Positions 1-5,675 are shown, counted from the first letter of the stretch. The stretch is 5,781 bases of DNA from Pseudonocardia sp. (GCA_030453005.1 JAKDLE010000216.1:1-5781), one strand, 5' to 3'. A program made the numbers and translations. Notes: a model not told the origin generated them from the sequence alone.

Positions 1-20
1 TCTGGCACCACTCCTGGCGA

Positions 21-179
21 TCATGACGAGGCCGGGATCCGGGCCACGGGGAACTGACCAGCAAGGTCGGCGCGGAAGGCCTCGACGGCGTCGGTGTCAT
101 CGTCGAGCAGCTTGGCGAACCGGGCGACGGCGGGCTCGACGTGCCGGTACAGCTCGGCGTGGATCGATTCTTGCTCCAC
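21..179 (-). pseudogene. 52-residue fragment of an unknown family (LLDDD motif), downstream of hicB
   Basis: Reading the minus strand from a GTG at 179-177 gives 52 residues ending at TGA 23-21. The core reads KLLDDDTDAVEAFRAD. It matches 12 of 17 residues of a segment in the broken gene at 852-1224 (AELLDDDPDAAETFRAN), so the two are diverged copies of one family. I do not recognise the family. The frame stays open upstream to the hicB stop at 231, so the fragment lies in hicB's own frame directly after its TGA. I see no Shine-Dalgarno sequence before the GTG. It could be a short translated gene in the hicAB transcript, but the missing N-terminal part compared with the other copy favours a remnant. 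Confidence 0.4.
67..117. repeat. Diverged direct repeat, copy 1 (partner 979-1029)
   Basis: These 51 bases match 979-1029 at 44 positions without gaps. Both copies encode the LLDDD segment on the minus strand. Five of the 17 codons change amino acid and one changes silently, so the copies are old relatives rather than a recent duplication. They lie on either side of hicAB. Confidence 0.7.
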
Positions 180-230
180 GCAACCAGTCTGGACGTACTG
201 TTGATCACCCGTCCAGTGCCGCGCCGAGGT

Positions 231-602
231 TCAGGAGTTGACTAGCTGTGAGACTCGCTGGGTGCTCACCTTGAGCACCGCGGCAATATCGGCACCGGAG
301 AGGCCCGCTGCCTTCAGCCGGCGAGCGATGTCGCGGGAGCGGGCGGCGGCCACAAGCTGTGCCTGCTCGGCGCCGCGTACCGCCTCACGGGCGGCTTCCG
401 CCTCGGCGGCGAGGTTGCCGTCCAGTTCGGGGGTGATGATCACGTCGAAGTCGGCGGGATCGCCGCCGAGGTCGAGCGCGAGGTAGTCGCGGACCATCCG
501 TTCCGCGGTACTCAGCGTGCGGGACTGGGTAACTCCCACGCCGTCGATGTGGAGCTCCCAGTAGTTGCCCCACCGCTGAGCCGAGACCTTGTAGGTGGTC
601 AT
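231..602 (-). CDS. hicB: HicB-family antitoxin with C-terminal helix-turn-helix
   Basis: The 123-residue product is the likely antitoxin of the HicAB type II toxin-antitoxin system. It would bind and neutralise the HicA mRNA interferase and repress its own promoter. Residues 1-60 (TYKVSAQRWGNYWELHIDG onward) fit the small alpha/beta HicB fold. Residues 62-90 are an Ala/Glu-rich helical linker. Residues 90-121 form a helix-turn-helix (DIARRLKAAGLSGADIAAVL, then VSTQRVSQLV). The ATG at 602-600 is chosen because it overlaps the hicA stop (ATGA) and because GAAGGGA lies 8 bases upstream at 617-611. A longer frame to 719 would lie inside hicA and is rejected. The gene looks intact. Family assignment rests on fold-like pattern, size and its position after hicA. 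Confidence 0.85.
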   Translation of the reverse strand: MTTYKVSAQRWGNYWELHIDGVGVTQSRTLSTAERMVRDYLALDLGGDPADFDVIITPELDGNLAAEAEAAREAVRGAEQAQLVAAARSRDIARRLKAAGLSGADIAAVLKVSTQRVSQLVNS

Positions 603-808
603 TGCAACCATCCCTTCGGTAGGCAGCCCATCCCGTTCATGGTGTCCTGGATGACGCCCGGAGCCACCGTGCTGTGGCGAGGGATGTTGGCGGTGTGCCG
701 ACCGCACGGGCAGCTCCACTTCGTATGGTCGCCACGATCGGAGATCACCAGACAGCCGTGGCCACGCAGGGCCTTGATCACGTCCCGCAGCTTCATCCCC
801 GTGGCCAC
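599..808 (-). CDS. hicA: HicA-family mRNA interferase toxin
   Basis: This 69-residue protein is a likely HicA toxin, a small double-stranded-RNA-binding-fold ribonuclease that cuts mRNA when not held by HicB. It opens with MKLRDVIKALRGHGC (residues 5-19), typical of HicA. RGDHTKW (residues 25-31) follows, with H28 at the catalytic histidine position. PRHSTVAPGVIQDTM (residues 43-57) is the usual HicA C-terminal block. Most relatives have GSH where this has GDH, a change next to the active histidine. It overlaps hicB by 4 bases (ATGA), implying coupling. Two starts are possible: GTG 808 or ATG 796. GTG 808 is preferred because a TAGATT box ends 6 bases before it, as in leaderless actinobacterial transcripts. 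Neither start has a clear Shine-Dalgarno sequence. Confidence 0.85.
   Translation of the reverse strand: MATGMKLRDVIKALRGHGCLVISDRGDHTKWSCPCGRHTANIPRHSTVAPGVIQDTMNGMGCLPKGWLQ
611..617 (-). promoter_or_regulatory. Ribosome binding site of hicB, inside hicA
   Basis: GAAGGGA on the minus strand lies 8 bases before the ATG at 602. It fixes the hicB start and shows that hicB can be translated by itself as well as by coupling to hicA. Confidence 0.6.
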
Positions 809-814
809 AACCGT

Positions 815-831
815 AATCTAGGCCCCCTAGA
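815..831 (-). promoter_or_regulatory. Likely hicAB promoter -10 box and palindromic operator
   Basis: The plus strand at 817-831 reads TCTAGG CCC CCTAGA, a perfect inverted repeat with 6-bp arms and a 3-bp centre. On the minus strand it overlaps TAGATT (820-815), a TAnnnT-type -10 box ending 6 bases before the hicA GTG. HicB proteins with DNA-binding domains are known to repress their own operon through palindromes at the promoter, so this is the obvious candidate operator. A weak -35 may lie near GCGACA about 19 bases further upstream, which is long spacing. Binding is inferred, not seen. Confidence 0.5.
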
Positions 832-948
832 CGAGCAACTGTCGCGGGGGGCTAGACAGCTTCGTCCATTCCTGTCCTCGAACACGTCGCCGAAGTTGCC
901 CTCGTCGTATGCGACTGCGGCCAGGCGCACCTTCGGGAGGTGGTGCCG

Positions 949-1959
949 TCATCGAAGCCGGGGAGCAGCGCTGTGAGGTTGGCGCGGAAGGTCTCGGCGG
1001 CGTCCGGGTCGTCGTCGAGCAGCTCGGCGTGCACCTTCTCCCATCTCGTCGCCGAGCCGGCCGCATGGTCGAGGCGTCGAGGCGACGAGGTAGGCGGTGG
1101 CGAACCGGTCGTGGGTGCGGTTGAGGCGCGACAACGCCTGCACGGCGGCGATCCGGTGAGGGTCGGGGAGGTGCGGGATGACCTCGCTGAGGTTGCCTCC
1201 TGGTTCACAGCCGCCTGTGGTCATGCTGGTCGAGCTGTCAGATTGCGTCCGTGTGCGGCGGGCGGATCCGGCCGGGACGCCGCCGCTACCCCCGGGTCGG
1301 TGCACCAGCCCGTCGCGCGAGGCGAGCACTCCGGCCTGGAAGCGGCTCGTGGCTCCCAGTCGGGCCATGAGGTCCGCGACCCAGCGGCGGTACGTGCGGA
1401 TGGAGACGTCGAGCTGGGCCGCTGCGACCTCGTCGGTGGCGCCCGTCGCGAGCAGTTTGAGTACCGCGACGTCGCGGTGCCGGCGCGTCGGCGCCGCGTC
1501 CTCCGGTCGCGCCCGCTGCCACAGCGAGACGAACAGCAGGAACAGGGCCTCGACCATGGCCGGCTGGTTGACGGTGCTGGTGATGCCGCCGGTGGTGAGC
1601 AGCGCGGTCCGGCGGTCGACGAGGACAAGGGCGTGCGGCACGGTCGGCAGCCGGCGCAGCTCGATCCCCCCGCGTACGGCACCGCGGAGGCATCCGCGGG
1701 TCTGCGGCTCCTGTACGACGCGCACGCGCACACCCCGCTCGGCGAGCACCTGATACGCCCGGCCGTTCGGCGTCGTCGTGCCTGCGGGCGCCAGTACGAG
1801 CAGCTCGCCCCGCGCGTTGAGGGCGAGTTCGTCCGGCGCCTCGGTGCGCTGCCGCGGGTCGGTCCTCAGCACCGTTGCCCATGTGTGCCGGTGTGTGACC
1901 CGCGCCGGAACCGCGTCCGGGTCTGATCGTGTCGTCTCGTTCGCGACGGCCACTGTCAT
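949..1959 (-). CDS. LuxR-type helix-turn-helix regulator, fused in-frame to remains of the next gene
   Basis: The open frame encodes 336 residues, but only about the first 225 form a coherent regulator. Residues 40-130 resemble the sensor part of actinobacterial TrmB/LuxR-like regulators (GELLVLAPAG, ERGVRVRVVQEPQTRG, HALVLVDRRTALLTTG). Residues 158-217 are a LuxR-type DNA-binding domain (LKLLATGATDEVAAAQLDVS, then RTYRRWVADLMARLGATSRF). Relatives usually end soon after this domain. Here no stop appears, and residues 246-295 are the start of a different protein; after about 295 the frame is nonsense (RRAARRRPGRRRD) up to the stop at 951-949. A TAG just after the domain (1286-1288) is out of frame by one base beside a run of five C (1289-1293). 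ATG 1959 is chosen for GAGGGGAAGG 5 bases upstream. The ligand is unknown. It diverges from the truncated XRE gene. Confidence 0.7.
   Translation of the reverse strand: MTVAVANETTRSDPDAVPARVTHRHTWATVLRTDPRQRTEAPDELALNARGELLVLAPAGTTTPNGRAYQVLAERGVRVRVVQEPQTRGCLRGAVRGGIELRRLPTVPHALVLVDRRTALLTTGGITSTVNQPAMVEALFLLFVSLWQRARPEDAAPTRRHRDVAVLKLLATGATDEVAAAQLDVSIRTYRRWVADLMARLGATSRFQAGVLASRDGLVHRPGGSGGVPAGSARRTRTQSDSSTSMTTGGCEPGGNLSEVIPHLPDPHRIAAVQALSRLNRTHDRFATAYLVASTPRPCGRLGDEMGEGARRAARRRPGRRRDLPRQPHSAAPRLR
979..1029. repeat. Diverged direct repeat, copy 2 (partner 67-117)
   Basis: This is the partner of 67-117, in the same orientation and 912 bases away, with hicAB between. The match is 44 of 51 bases. 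The following bases AGCTCGGCGTG (1021-1031, minus-strand HAEL) also recur at 153-163 in the other copy, but there HAEL is set about 14 residues further from the LLDDD core. One copy has therefore lost or gained an internal piece. Confidence 0.7.
1069..1084. repeat. 8-bp tandem duplication TCGAGGCG x2 at a frame break
   Basis: TCGAGGCG occurs twice in a row. The minus-strand coding signal changes frame at this point. Three copies would restore the frame into LDHAAGSATRWEKVHAEL, and one copy would not. Other single-base changes would also fit. Confidence 0.55.
1599..1622. repeat. 24-bp exact match inside the LuxR gene (partner 5441-5464)
   Basis: The sequence starts GCAGCGCGGTCC and ends GGCGGTCGACGA. 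It occurs at 1599-1622 and again at 5441-5464 in the same orientation. On the minus strand both encode VDRRTAL. The flanking bases diverge at once. Confidence 0.7.
1691..1711 (+). repeat. 21-bp inverted match inside the LuxR gene (partner 5625-5645)
   Basis: The sequence begins CATCCGCGGG and ends GCGGCTCC; its exact reverse complement lies at 5625-5645. Flanks differ immediately on both sides. It may be a rearranged piece or chance similarity in GC-rich coding DNA. Confidence 0.5.
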
Positions 1960-1964
1960 GGCCA

Positions 1965-1982
1965 CCTTCCCCTCACCGGTGA
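1965..1982 (-). promoter_or_regulatory. LuxR-gene ribosome binding site with adjacent palindrome
   Basis: On the minus strand GAGGGGAAGG (1974-1965) precedes ATG 1959 by 5 bases and decides that start over the in-frame GTG at 1965. It abuts TCACCGGTGA (1973-1982), a perfect 10-bp palindrome that could be an operator covering the ribosome binding region. A 10-bp palindrome is weak evidence in GC-rich DNA. Confidence 0.4.
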
Positions 1983-2040
1983 CTGTCGCCGCCCGACGGC
2001 GCCGCAGAGGCGGCGGACTCGGCGGTACGTCGTCGCTCCG

Positions 2041-2427
2041 GTGAGCGAGCTGCGCCGTGGGGTCAAGCGCAATCCGACCGTGCGCACGCTGGAGGCGTTG
2101 GCCTGGTTCTTCGAGGTGCGCGTCGGGTATTTCACCGATCCCGCGGTGGCCGCCGAGGTCGAGCAGGAGCTCGCGACGCGGGAGGCTGCCGTCGTCGCGG
2201 TCCTCGCCGCTACCCGTGAGGCGCAGGATGAGGAGCGCGCCGCGGCGATCGAGCTGCAAAAGGCGATCCGCGAGTCGGGTGTGGCGAAGATGGCCCACCG
2301 GGCCGCGGGCGCCGGCACGGACCCACGGGAGCGGGCCGCCATGATGCGGGCACTGGCTCGCGCGCTGCTGGACGACCCCGACTCCGACCCCGACGAGACC
2401 GACGGTGACGGTCCGCGTGGTCTGTAG
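2041..2427 (+). pseudogene. XRE-family regulator, N-terminally truncated
   Basis: From GTG 2041 the frame encodes 128 residues. It opens SELRRGVKRNPTVRTLEALA, then WFFEVRVGYFTDPAVAAEVE. This is the second half of an actinobacterial XRE DNA-binding domain, from within the recognition helix, with the usual FF-x-V-x-x-x-YFTD ending. The first three helices, normally about 45-55 residues, are missing. Upstream in this frame there is only Arg-rich nonsense (QRRRTRRYVV) back to TGA 1924, with no start codon. No other plus frame carries the missing part. Residues 40-75 are a Glu/Ala-rich likely coiled coil and the tail is acidic (DDPDSDPDETDGD). Full-length relatives sit next to ImmA/IrrE metallopeptidases, as here. 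If translated from 2041, the product would lack DNA binding but might still dimerise. Confidence 0.7.
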
Positions 2428-2551
2428 GGCCGAACGGCTGTGCCATGTCACCTGTCCGGTCGTGTCCGGAGCACCACGAAGAGTGCATTCGGGTTAACGG
2501 AGTCCGTACGATCCGGCGAGAACGGCGTCAGGCGGGGCAGCGGGGCGGCGA

Positions 2552-2560
2552 GGGGGAGAG
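2552..2560 (+). promoter_or_regulatory. Ribosome binding site of the metallopeptidase
   Basis: A purine-rich GGGGGAGAG stretch ends 2 bases before GTG 2563. It decides that start over the in-frame ATG at 2440, which lies in non-conserved sequence and has no such site. In the 135 bases between the XRE stop and this point I see only a weak TAnnnT box (TACGAT, 2507-2512) as a possible promoter. Confidence 0.5.
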
Positions 2561-2562
2561 TC

Positions 2563-3082
2563 GTGGAATGTGTGCGGAGCGAGGACCAGATTCGCGTCCG
2601 GTGCGTCGAGTTGGTCCGTGACCTCGGAATCCTGCCGCCGCTTGATCCGGTGGCGCTGTGCCGCCGGCTCTCCGAGCACCGTGGCCGCCGGATCAGGCTG
2701 ACCGCCGCCGATCTCGGGTCGACGACGTCGGTGGGCCACCTGGTCGTCCAGTCGCGGTCCGACCGCATCCTCTACGAGCGCAGCGCCCCGCTGCCGCAGC
2801 GGGACCATGTGATCTACCACGAGATCATGCATCTCGTTCTCGATCATCTTGCCGATGGCGAGCCGCTCACCTGCGGGTCGACACTCTTCACCGGTGCAGG
2901 CGACGGCGAGGACGGGCTGTACTCCGGCCGGCAGGAGTGGGAGGCCGAGACCGGCGCCACGATCCTGTCCGGGATGTCGCGGGAACGCGGGCGGCCCGAT
3001 CGGCTCCCGACGTCCGTCCGTCCGTCCGGCCGAGCAGGGCATCGCTGCGGCGTTCGGCCTCGTGGCGGGCGGCTGGCGATGA
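2563..3082 (+). CDS. ImmA/IrrE-like zinc metallopeptidase, frame altered near its 3' end
   Basis: The protein carries HEIMH at residues 86-90, the HExxH zinc site, within DHVIYHEIMHLVLDHLADGE. It also has SGRQEWEAETGAT (121-133), the position of the downstream acidic ligand in ImmA/IrrE peptidases. The first 60 residues (IRVRCVELVRDLGI, LDPVALCRRLSEHRGRRIRL) match the usual leader of actinobacterial members. Such enzymes typically cleave or release an adjacent XRE repressor in response to stress, and an XRE remnant lies just upstream. As written, the frame does not stop at 3082. It runs through the CGTC tract at 3011 into the membrane protein, giving 560 residues to 4245. With one CGTC unit fewer it would end PAEQGIAAAFGLVAGGWR at TGA 3080-3082, giving 171 residues and an ATGA overlap with the next start. 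I take that as the ancestral end. Start GTG 2563 is chosen by its ribosome site. Confidence 0.8.
3011..3028. repeat. CGTC tetranucleotide tract (4.5 units) controlling the reading frame
   Basis: CGTC is repeated four times (3011-3026), followed by a further CG. The unit length is not a multiple of three, so each gain or loss changes frame. Four units join the metallopeptidase to the membrane protein in one frame. Three units give two separate genes overlapping at ATGA 3079-3082. Five units would send reading into a non-conserved frame ending near 3170. Tracts of this type are classic sites of slipped-strand mutation. Confidence 0.85.
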
Positions 3083-4245
3083 CGGTCAAGCTCGTCTTCG
3101 AGATCGTCACCGCCGTCGCGCTCGTCGCCGTCACGGCCTTCGAGCTCGTCCAGTTGGCCCGTCGTCGTGACGATCTACCGCTCCGCATGATGGTCATGGG
3201 CGTCGGCTGCCTGGCCTTCGTCGTGACGACGGGCCTGCCCGTCGCCTGGTTCGAACCGTTGCACGATTTCCTGGCGACGTTCGTGTTCAGCAACATTGCG
3301 TGGATGTTCATGGCCTACTGTTTCTGGGCCTTCTTCCTGCTCGCGGACCACACCCACCTGCCCGCGGTGCGGAAGCGAAGGGCCGCCGTCGGATTCGTGG
3401 TCCTCGTGCTGGCGGTGACCGGGATGATCCTCGTCGAGAAGACGGCTCCACCCGGGACCTGGCACTCACCGCGGATACCCGCGGACTACCGGACCTGGCG
3501 CAACATCGCCTACTACCTGCTGGTGGACGGCTACGCGCTGGTCGTGTGGGCGATGGGTGCGCTGCGGGCTCTCCGCTACCTCCGGCAGCTCGAGCACACC
3601 TGGGCCCGGGCCGCCCTCGTCATGGTCATCGTGGGCACCGCCGGGATGGCGATCGGGGTCGACGGGGTCAGTCTCGTCCGGCAGGCGCTCTACATCGCCT
3701 TCCCGGGCTCGAAGTGGCCGCACCTCCGCACGGTGTACACCATCGGGCGCCTCGGTGGGCAGATCCTACTGGCGCTCGGTCTCGCGCTGGCTCCGCTGGC
3801 CACCCAGGCGGTGCGGCTGCGCGAGTGGCTGGACAGGCGGTTGCGATCCCGCAGTCTGCAGCGAATCGCGCCCCTGTGGCTCCTGCTCACCCAGGAGTTC
3901 CCGTACGTCATCCTCCGTAAGGAAGGTGACAGCTCCGACCCTTCCGGGTGGAGCTCCCGGAGCAACGATCGCGCTGCGGCGGAGGTCGCCGACGGTCTGG
4001 CCCGGCTCGCGCCGTACTGTGATCCGGCGTCGGACGGTCGGTCAGCAGCAGATCATGTGGAGAGCGCGCTGGCGAGGCGCGCGGCCGGGCCGCCCGGCCG
4101 CCCGCCCTTCCCGAGAATCGAGCCCGACTTCGGGTGCTGGCAGGACAGGGCCCGCTGGATGGCCGACCTGAGCCGTGAGCTGGAGCGTCGCGGTGTGGCC
4201 GAACGGGTGGGCGAGGGGGGCCGTGACGTCGTCAATGCCTCCTGA
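3079..4245 (+). CDS. Seven-helix membrane protein, MAB_1171c/DUF6545-like
   Basis: From ATG 3079 the product is 388 residues. Hydrophobic segments lie at about 5-25, 36-58, 64-89, 103-120, 143-164, 177-199 and 222-243, followed by a soluble, probably cytoplasmic tail. The tail starts LQRIAPLWLLLTQEFPYVIL (260-279), the LxxLW..L....P pattern of the DUF6545 domain. It continues with NDRAAAEVADGLARLAPY (296-313) and ends near DFGCWQDRARWMADLSREL (350-368). Databases call such proteins putative transporters, but no transport activity follows from the sequence, and sensing or signalling is equally possible. There is no Shine-Dalgarno sequence before ATG 3079, so translation would depend on ribosomes arriving from the metallopeptidase. 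In the present four-unit repeat state this protein is instead the C-terminal part of a fusion. The final 23 bases overlap the oxidoreductase gene. Confidence 0.8.
   Translation: MTVKLVFEIVTAVALVAVTAFELVQLARRRDDLPLRMMVMGVGCLAFVVTTGLPVAWFEPLHDFLATFVFSNIAWMFMAYCFWAFFLLADHTHLPAVRKRRAAVGFVVLVLAVTGMILVEKTAPPGTWHSPRIPADYRTWRNIAYYLLVDGYALVVWAMGALRALRYLRQLEHTWARAALVMVIVGTAGMAIGVDGVSLVRQALYIAFPGSKWPHLRTVYTIGRLGGQILLALGLALAPLATQAVRLREWLDRRLRSRSLQRIAPLWLLLTQEFPYVILRKEGDSSDPSGWSSRSNDRAAAEVADGLARLAPYCDPASDGRSAADHVESALARRAAGPPGRPPFPRIEPDFGCWQDRARWMADLSRELERRGVAERVGEGGRDVVNAS
4213..4225 (+). promoter_or_regulatory. Ribosome binding site and GTG start of the oxidoreductase
   Basis: GAGGGGGG (4213-4220) lies 2 bases before GTG 4223. 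The in-frame ATG at 4235 is 14 bases from the site and less likely. The site is inside the end of the membrane-protein gene, so the two are translationally linked. Confidence 0.5.
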
Positions 4246-5278
4246 CCACCGGCCGGGCGGGGTCCCGCTGTCGGTGCTCGACACGTCGCCGATCGTGAGC
4301 GGCTCCACCGCCCGCGAGGCGCTTGGCAACTCGCTCGACCTCGCTCGGTGCGCCGAACGTCTCGGCTACCACCGGTACTGGGTGGCGGAGCACCACGGCA
4401 TGCGTGGTGTGGCGGCGGCCGCGACGGCGGTCGTAGTCGGGCGGATCGCCGACGCAACGGCCCGGATCCGCGTCGGTTCGGGCGCCGTGCTGCTGCCCAA
4501 CCATGCCCCGATGGTCGTCGCCGAGCAGTTCGGCACTTTGGAGGCGTTCCATCCGGGACGGATCGACCTCGGGGTCGGTAGAGCACTGGGTGGGAGCAGG
4601 CGCTCGGCGGACGCGGTGCGCAGCGCGGACGAGCGGGCCGCGCTCACGTTCCCCGAGCAGCTGCGGGAACTCGTCGATCAGTTCGATCCGGCCGCGGACC
4701 CCGCCGTGCGGGCGGTGCCTGCGCCCGGCAACCGGCCGTCGATCTGGCTGCTCGGTTCCAGCGACGTGAGCGGGGAGCTCGCAGGGTCGACGGGGCTGCC
4801 GTACGCGTTCGCCCATCACCTGCGTCCTGAGGGGGCGCCAACGGCGTTGGAGCTCTACCGCAACGGGTTCAGCCCGTCGCCGGTGTGCCCGGAGCCCACG
4901 GTCCTGGTCAGCGTGGCTCTGATCGCCGCGGACAGCGACGAGCGCGCGCAGTGGCTGGCCGGTTCCACGCGGCTCAAGGTGCTCGGCCGCCACCGCGGCC
5001 GCAGGATCCTGCTCCCGAGCCCGCAGGAGGCGGCGGCGCATCTCTGGACGGCCGACGACCGGGCCGCCGTCGAGGGGGCGGCGGGCCGGGTGCTGGTCGG
5101 CTCCCCGGACACGCTCGTCGGGTTGCTGCAGGACGTGGTGGACGGCACCGGCGCCGACGAGCTGGCGATCACGACGCCGATCCACGCGCACGAGGACCGT
5201 TGCCGATCCTACGAGCTGGTGGCCGGGATCGGGCGGCGATTGACCTCCTACCGGGAGGCGCGCAGCAGCGCCACGTAG
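4223..5278 (+). CDS. LLM-class flavin-dependent oxidoreductase, MsnO8-like
   Basis: The 351-residue product belongs to the bacterial luciferase-like (LLM) flavin oxidoreductases, soluble TIM-barrel enzymes that use reduced FMN or F420. It closely follows the MsnO8 pattern: VPLSVLDTSPIVSGSTAREA (14-33), ERLGYHRYWVAEHHGM (45-60), RIRVGSGAVLLPNHAPMVVA (81-100), EQFGTLEAFHPGRIDLGVGR (101-120), LAGSTGLPYAFAHHL (186-200) and LVGSPDTLVGLLQDVV (291-306). Length is normal and no frame break is seen. After GVGR the usual APG is ALG, a mild change near the flavin loop. The substrate is unknown; members oxidise small organic compounds, often in secondary metabolism or stress. It overlaps the membrane-protein gene by 23 bases and so probably belongs to the same operon. 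Confidence 0.9.
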   Translation: MTSSMPPDHRPGGVPLSVLDTSPIVSGSTAREALGNSLDLARCAERLGYHRYWVAEHHGMRGVAAAATAVVVGRIADATARIRVGSGAVLLPNHAPMVVAEQFGTLEAFHPGRIDLGVGRALGGSRRSADAVRSADERAALTFPEQLRELVDQFDPAADPAVRAVPAPGNRPSIWLLGSSDVSGELAGSTGLPYAFAHHLRPEGAPTALELYRNGFSPSPVCPEPTVLVSVALIAADSDERAQWLAGSTRLKVLGRHRGRRILLPSPQEAAAHLWTADDRAAVEGAAGRVLVGSPDTLVGLLQDVVDGTGADELAITTPIHAHEDRCRSYELVAGIGRRLTSYREARSSAT

Positions 5279-5440
5279 CCGTCGTCGAGGGTCGGCTCCA
5301 CCGCGCTCGCGCCGCGCGGCCACCGCCGAGCACCCGGGCGAGCGCGGCCACCTCGACGGGGTCGCCTGCCGGCGTACCGGTGCGCTCACCGGCGAGCGCG
5401 CTCGGGGGACCTCGGCGGACCGGGGCACCGCGTCGGTTCC

Positions 5441-5464
5441 GCAGCGCGGTCCGGCGGTCGACGA
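5441..5464. repeat. 24-bp exact match in the 3' flank (partner 1599-1622)
   Basis: This is the partner of 1599-1622, in the same orientation. It supports the idea that the 3' flank holds a remnant of a LuxR-like gene on the minus strand. Confidence 0.7.
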
Positions 5465-5624
5465 CCGACGGGTTCGTCCGCAGCCAGCGTCCTCAGGACC
5501 ACCACCCCGCCGCGGGACCGGCTCGCGGCCAAGACGCGGCGCCTGCGCGCCGTCAGACCGCGCCGTGCCCGCCGGAGCGCACCTCGGCGTGCGGGACGTG
5601 CTGTGTCGACAGCACCCGACCCTG

Positions 5625-5645
5625 GGAGCCGCAGACCCGCGGATG
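5625..5645 (-). repeat. 21-bp inverted match in the 3' flank (partner 1691-1711)
   Basis: This is the exact reverse complement of 1691-1711. It lies in the opposite orientation to the nearby 24-bp match, so the two cannot both come from one simple duplication. Confidence 0.5.
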
Positions 5646-5648
5646 TTC

Positions 5649-5675
5649 GGCAGGCTGGGCAGGCTCGGCAGGCGA
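5649..5675. repeat. 9-bp tandem repeat, three units
   Basis: GGCAGGCTG, GGCAGGCTC and GGCAGGCGA follow each other, with differences only in the last two positions. The unit is a multiple of three, so changes in copy number would not shift a frame. No function is evident. Confidence 0.6.

Larger units (their letters stand above)
852..1224 (-). pseudogene. Frame-broken gene of unknown family (LLDDD motif), upstream of hicA
   Basis: A good-looking start, MTTGGCEPGGNLSEVIPHLP at 1224, continues in the LuxR frame as RIAAVQALSRLNRTHDRFAT and AYLVAS to about 1090. The coding signal then moves by one frame to LDHAAGSATRWEKVHAELLD and AAETFRANLTALLPGFDDG (to about 940). It moves again to KVRLAAVAYDEGNFGDVFED (about 930-872). 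The first break lies at an 8-bp tandem duplication (1069-1084). The last frame has no natural end before hicA; the middle frame stops at 854-852. Part of the sequence matches the fragment at 21-179. I do not recognise the function. The start lacks a Shine-Dalgarno sequence and the gene is joined in-frame to the LuxR gene, so it may once have been a second gene in that operon. Confidence 0.5.

Noticed and set aside
603..719. 39-residue N-terminal extension of HicB
   Set aside because: It is out-of-frame hicA sequence; ATG 602 has its own ribosome site and the ATGA overlap.
940..1926. 328-residue open frame on the plus strand
   Set aside because: It is antisense to the LuxR gene, its product is compositionally biased with no recognisable motif, and the minus strand has clear domains and a ribosome binding site.
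2000..2015. Hairpin CGCCGC-AGAG-GCGGCG between the LuxR and XRE genes
   Set aside because: A 6-bp GC stem without a T-run is common by chance at this base composition and does not follow a gene end.
2454..2470. TGTCCGG repeated twice before the metallopeptidase, considered as an operator
   Set aside because: These are two short copies with no palindrome and no clear promoter next to them, which is too little support.
2440..2562. Longer N-terminus for the metallopeptidase from ATG 2440
   Set aside because: The extra 41 residues are not protein-like, while GTG 2563 has a strong purine-rich ribosome site and starts where family similarity begins.
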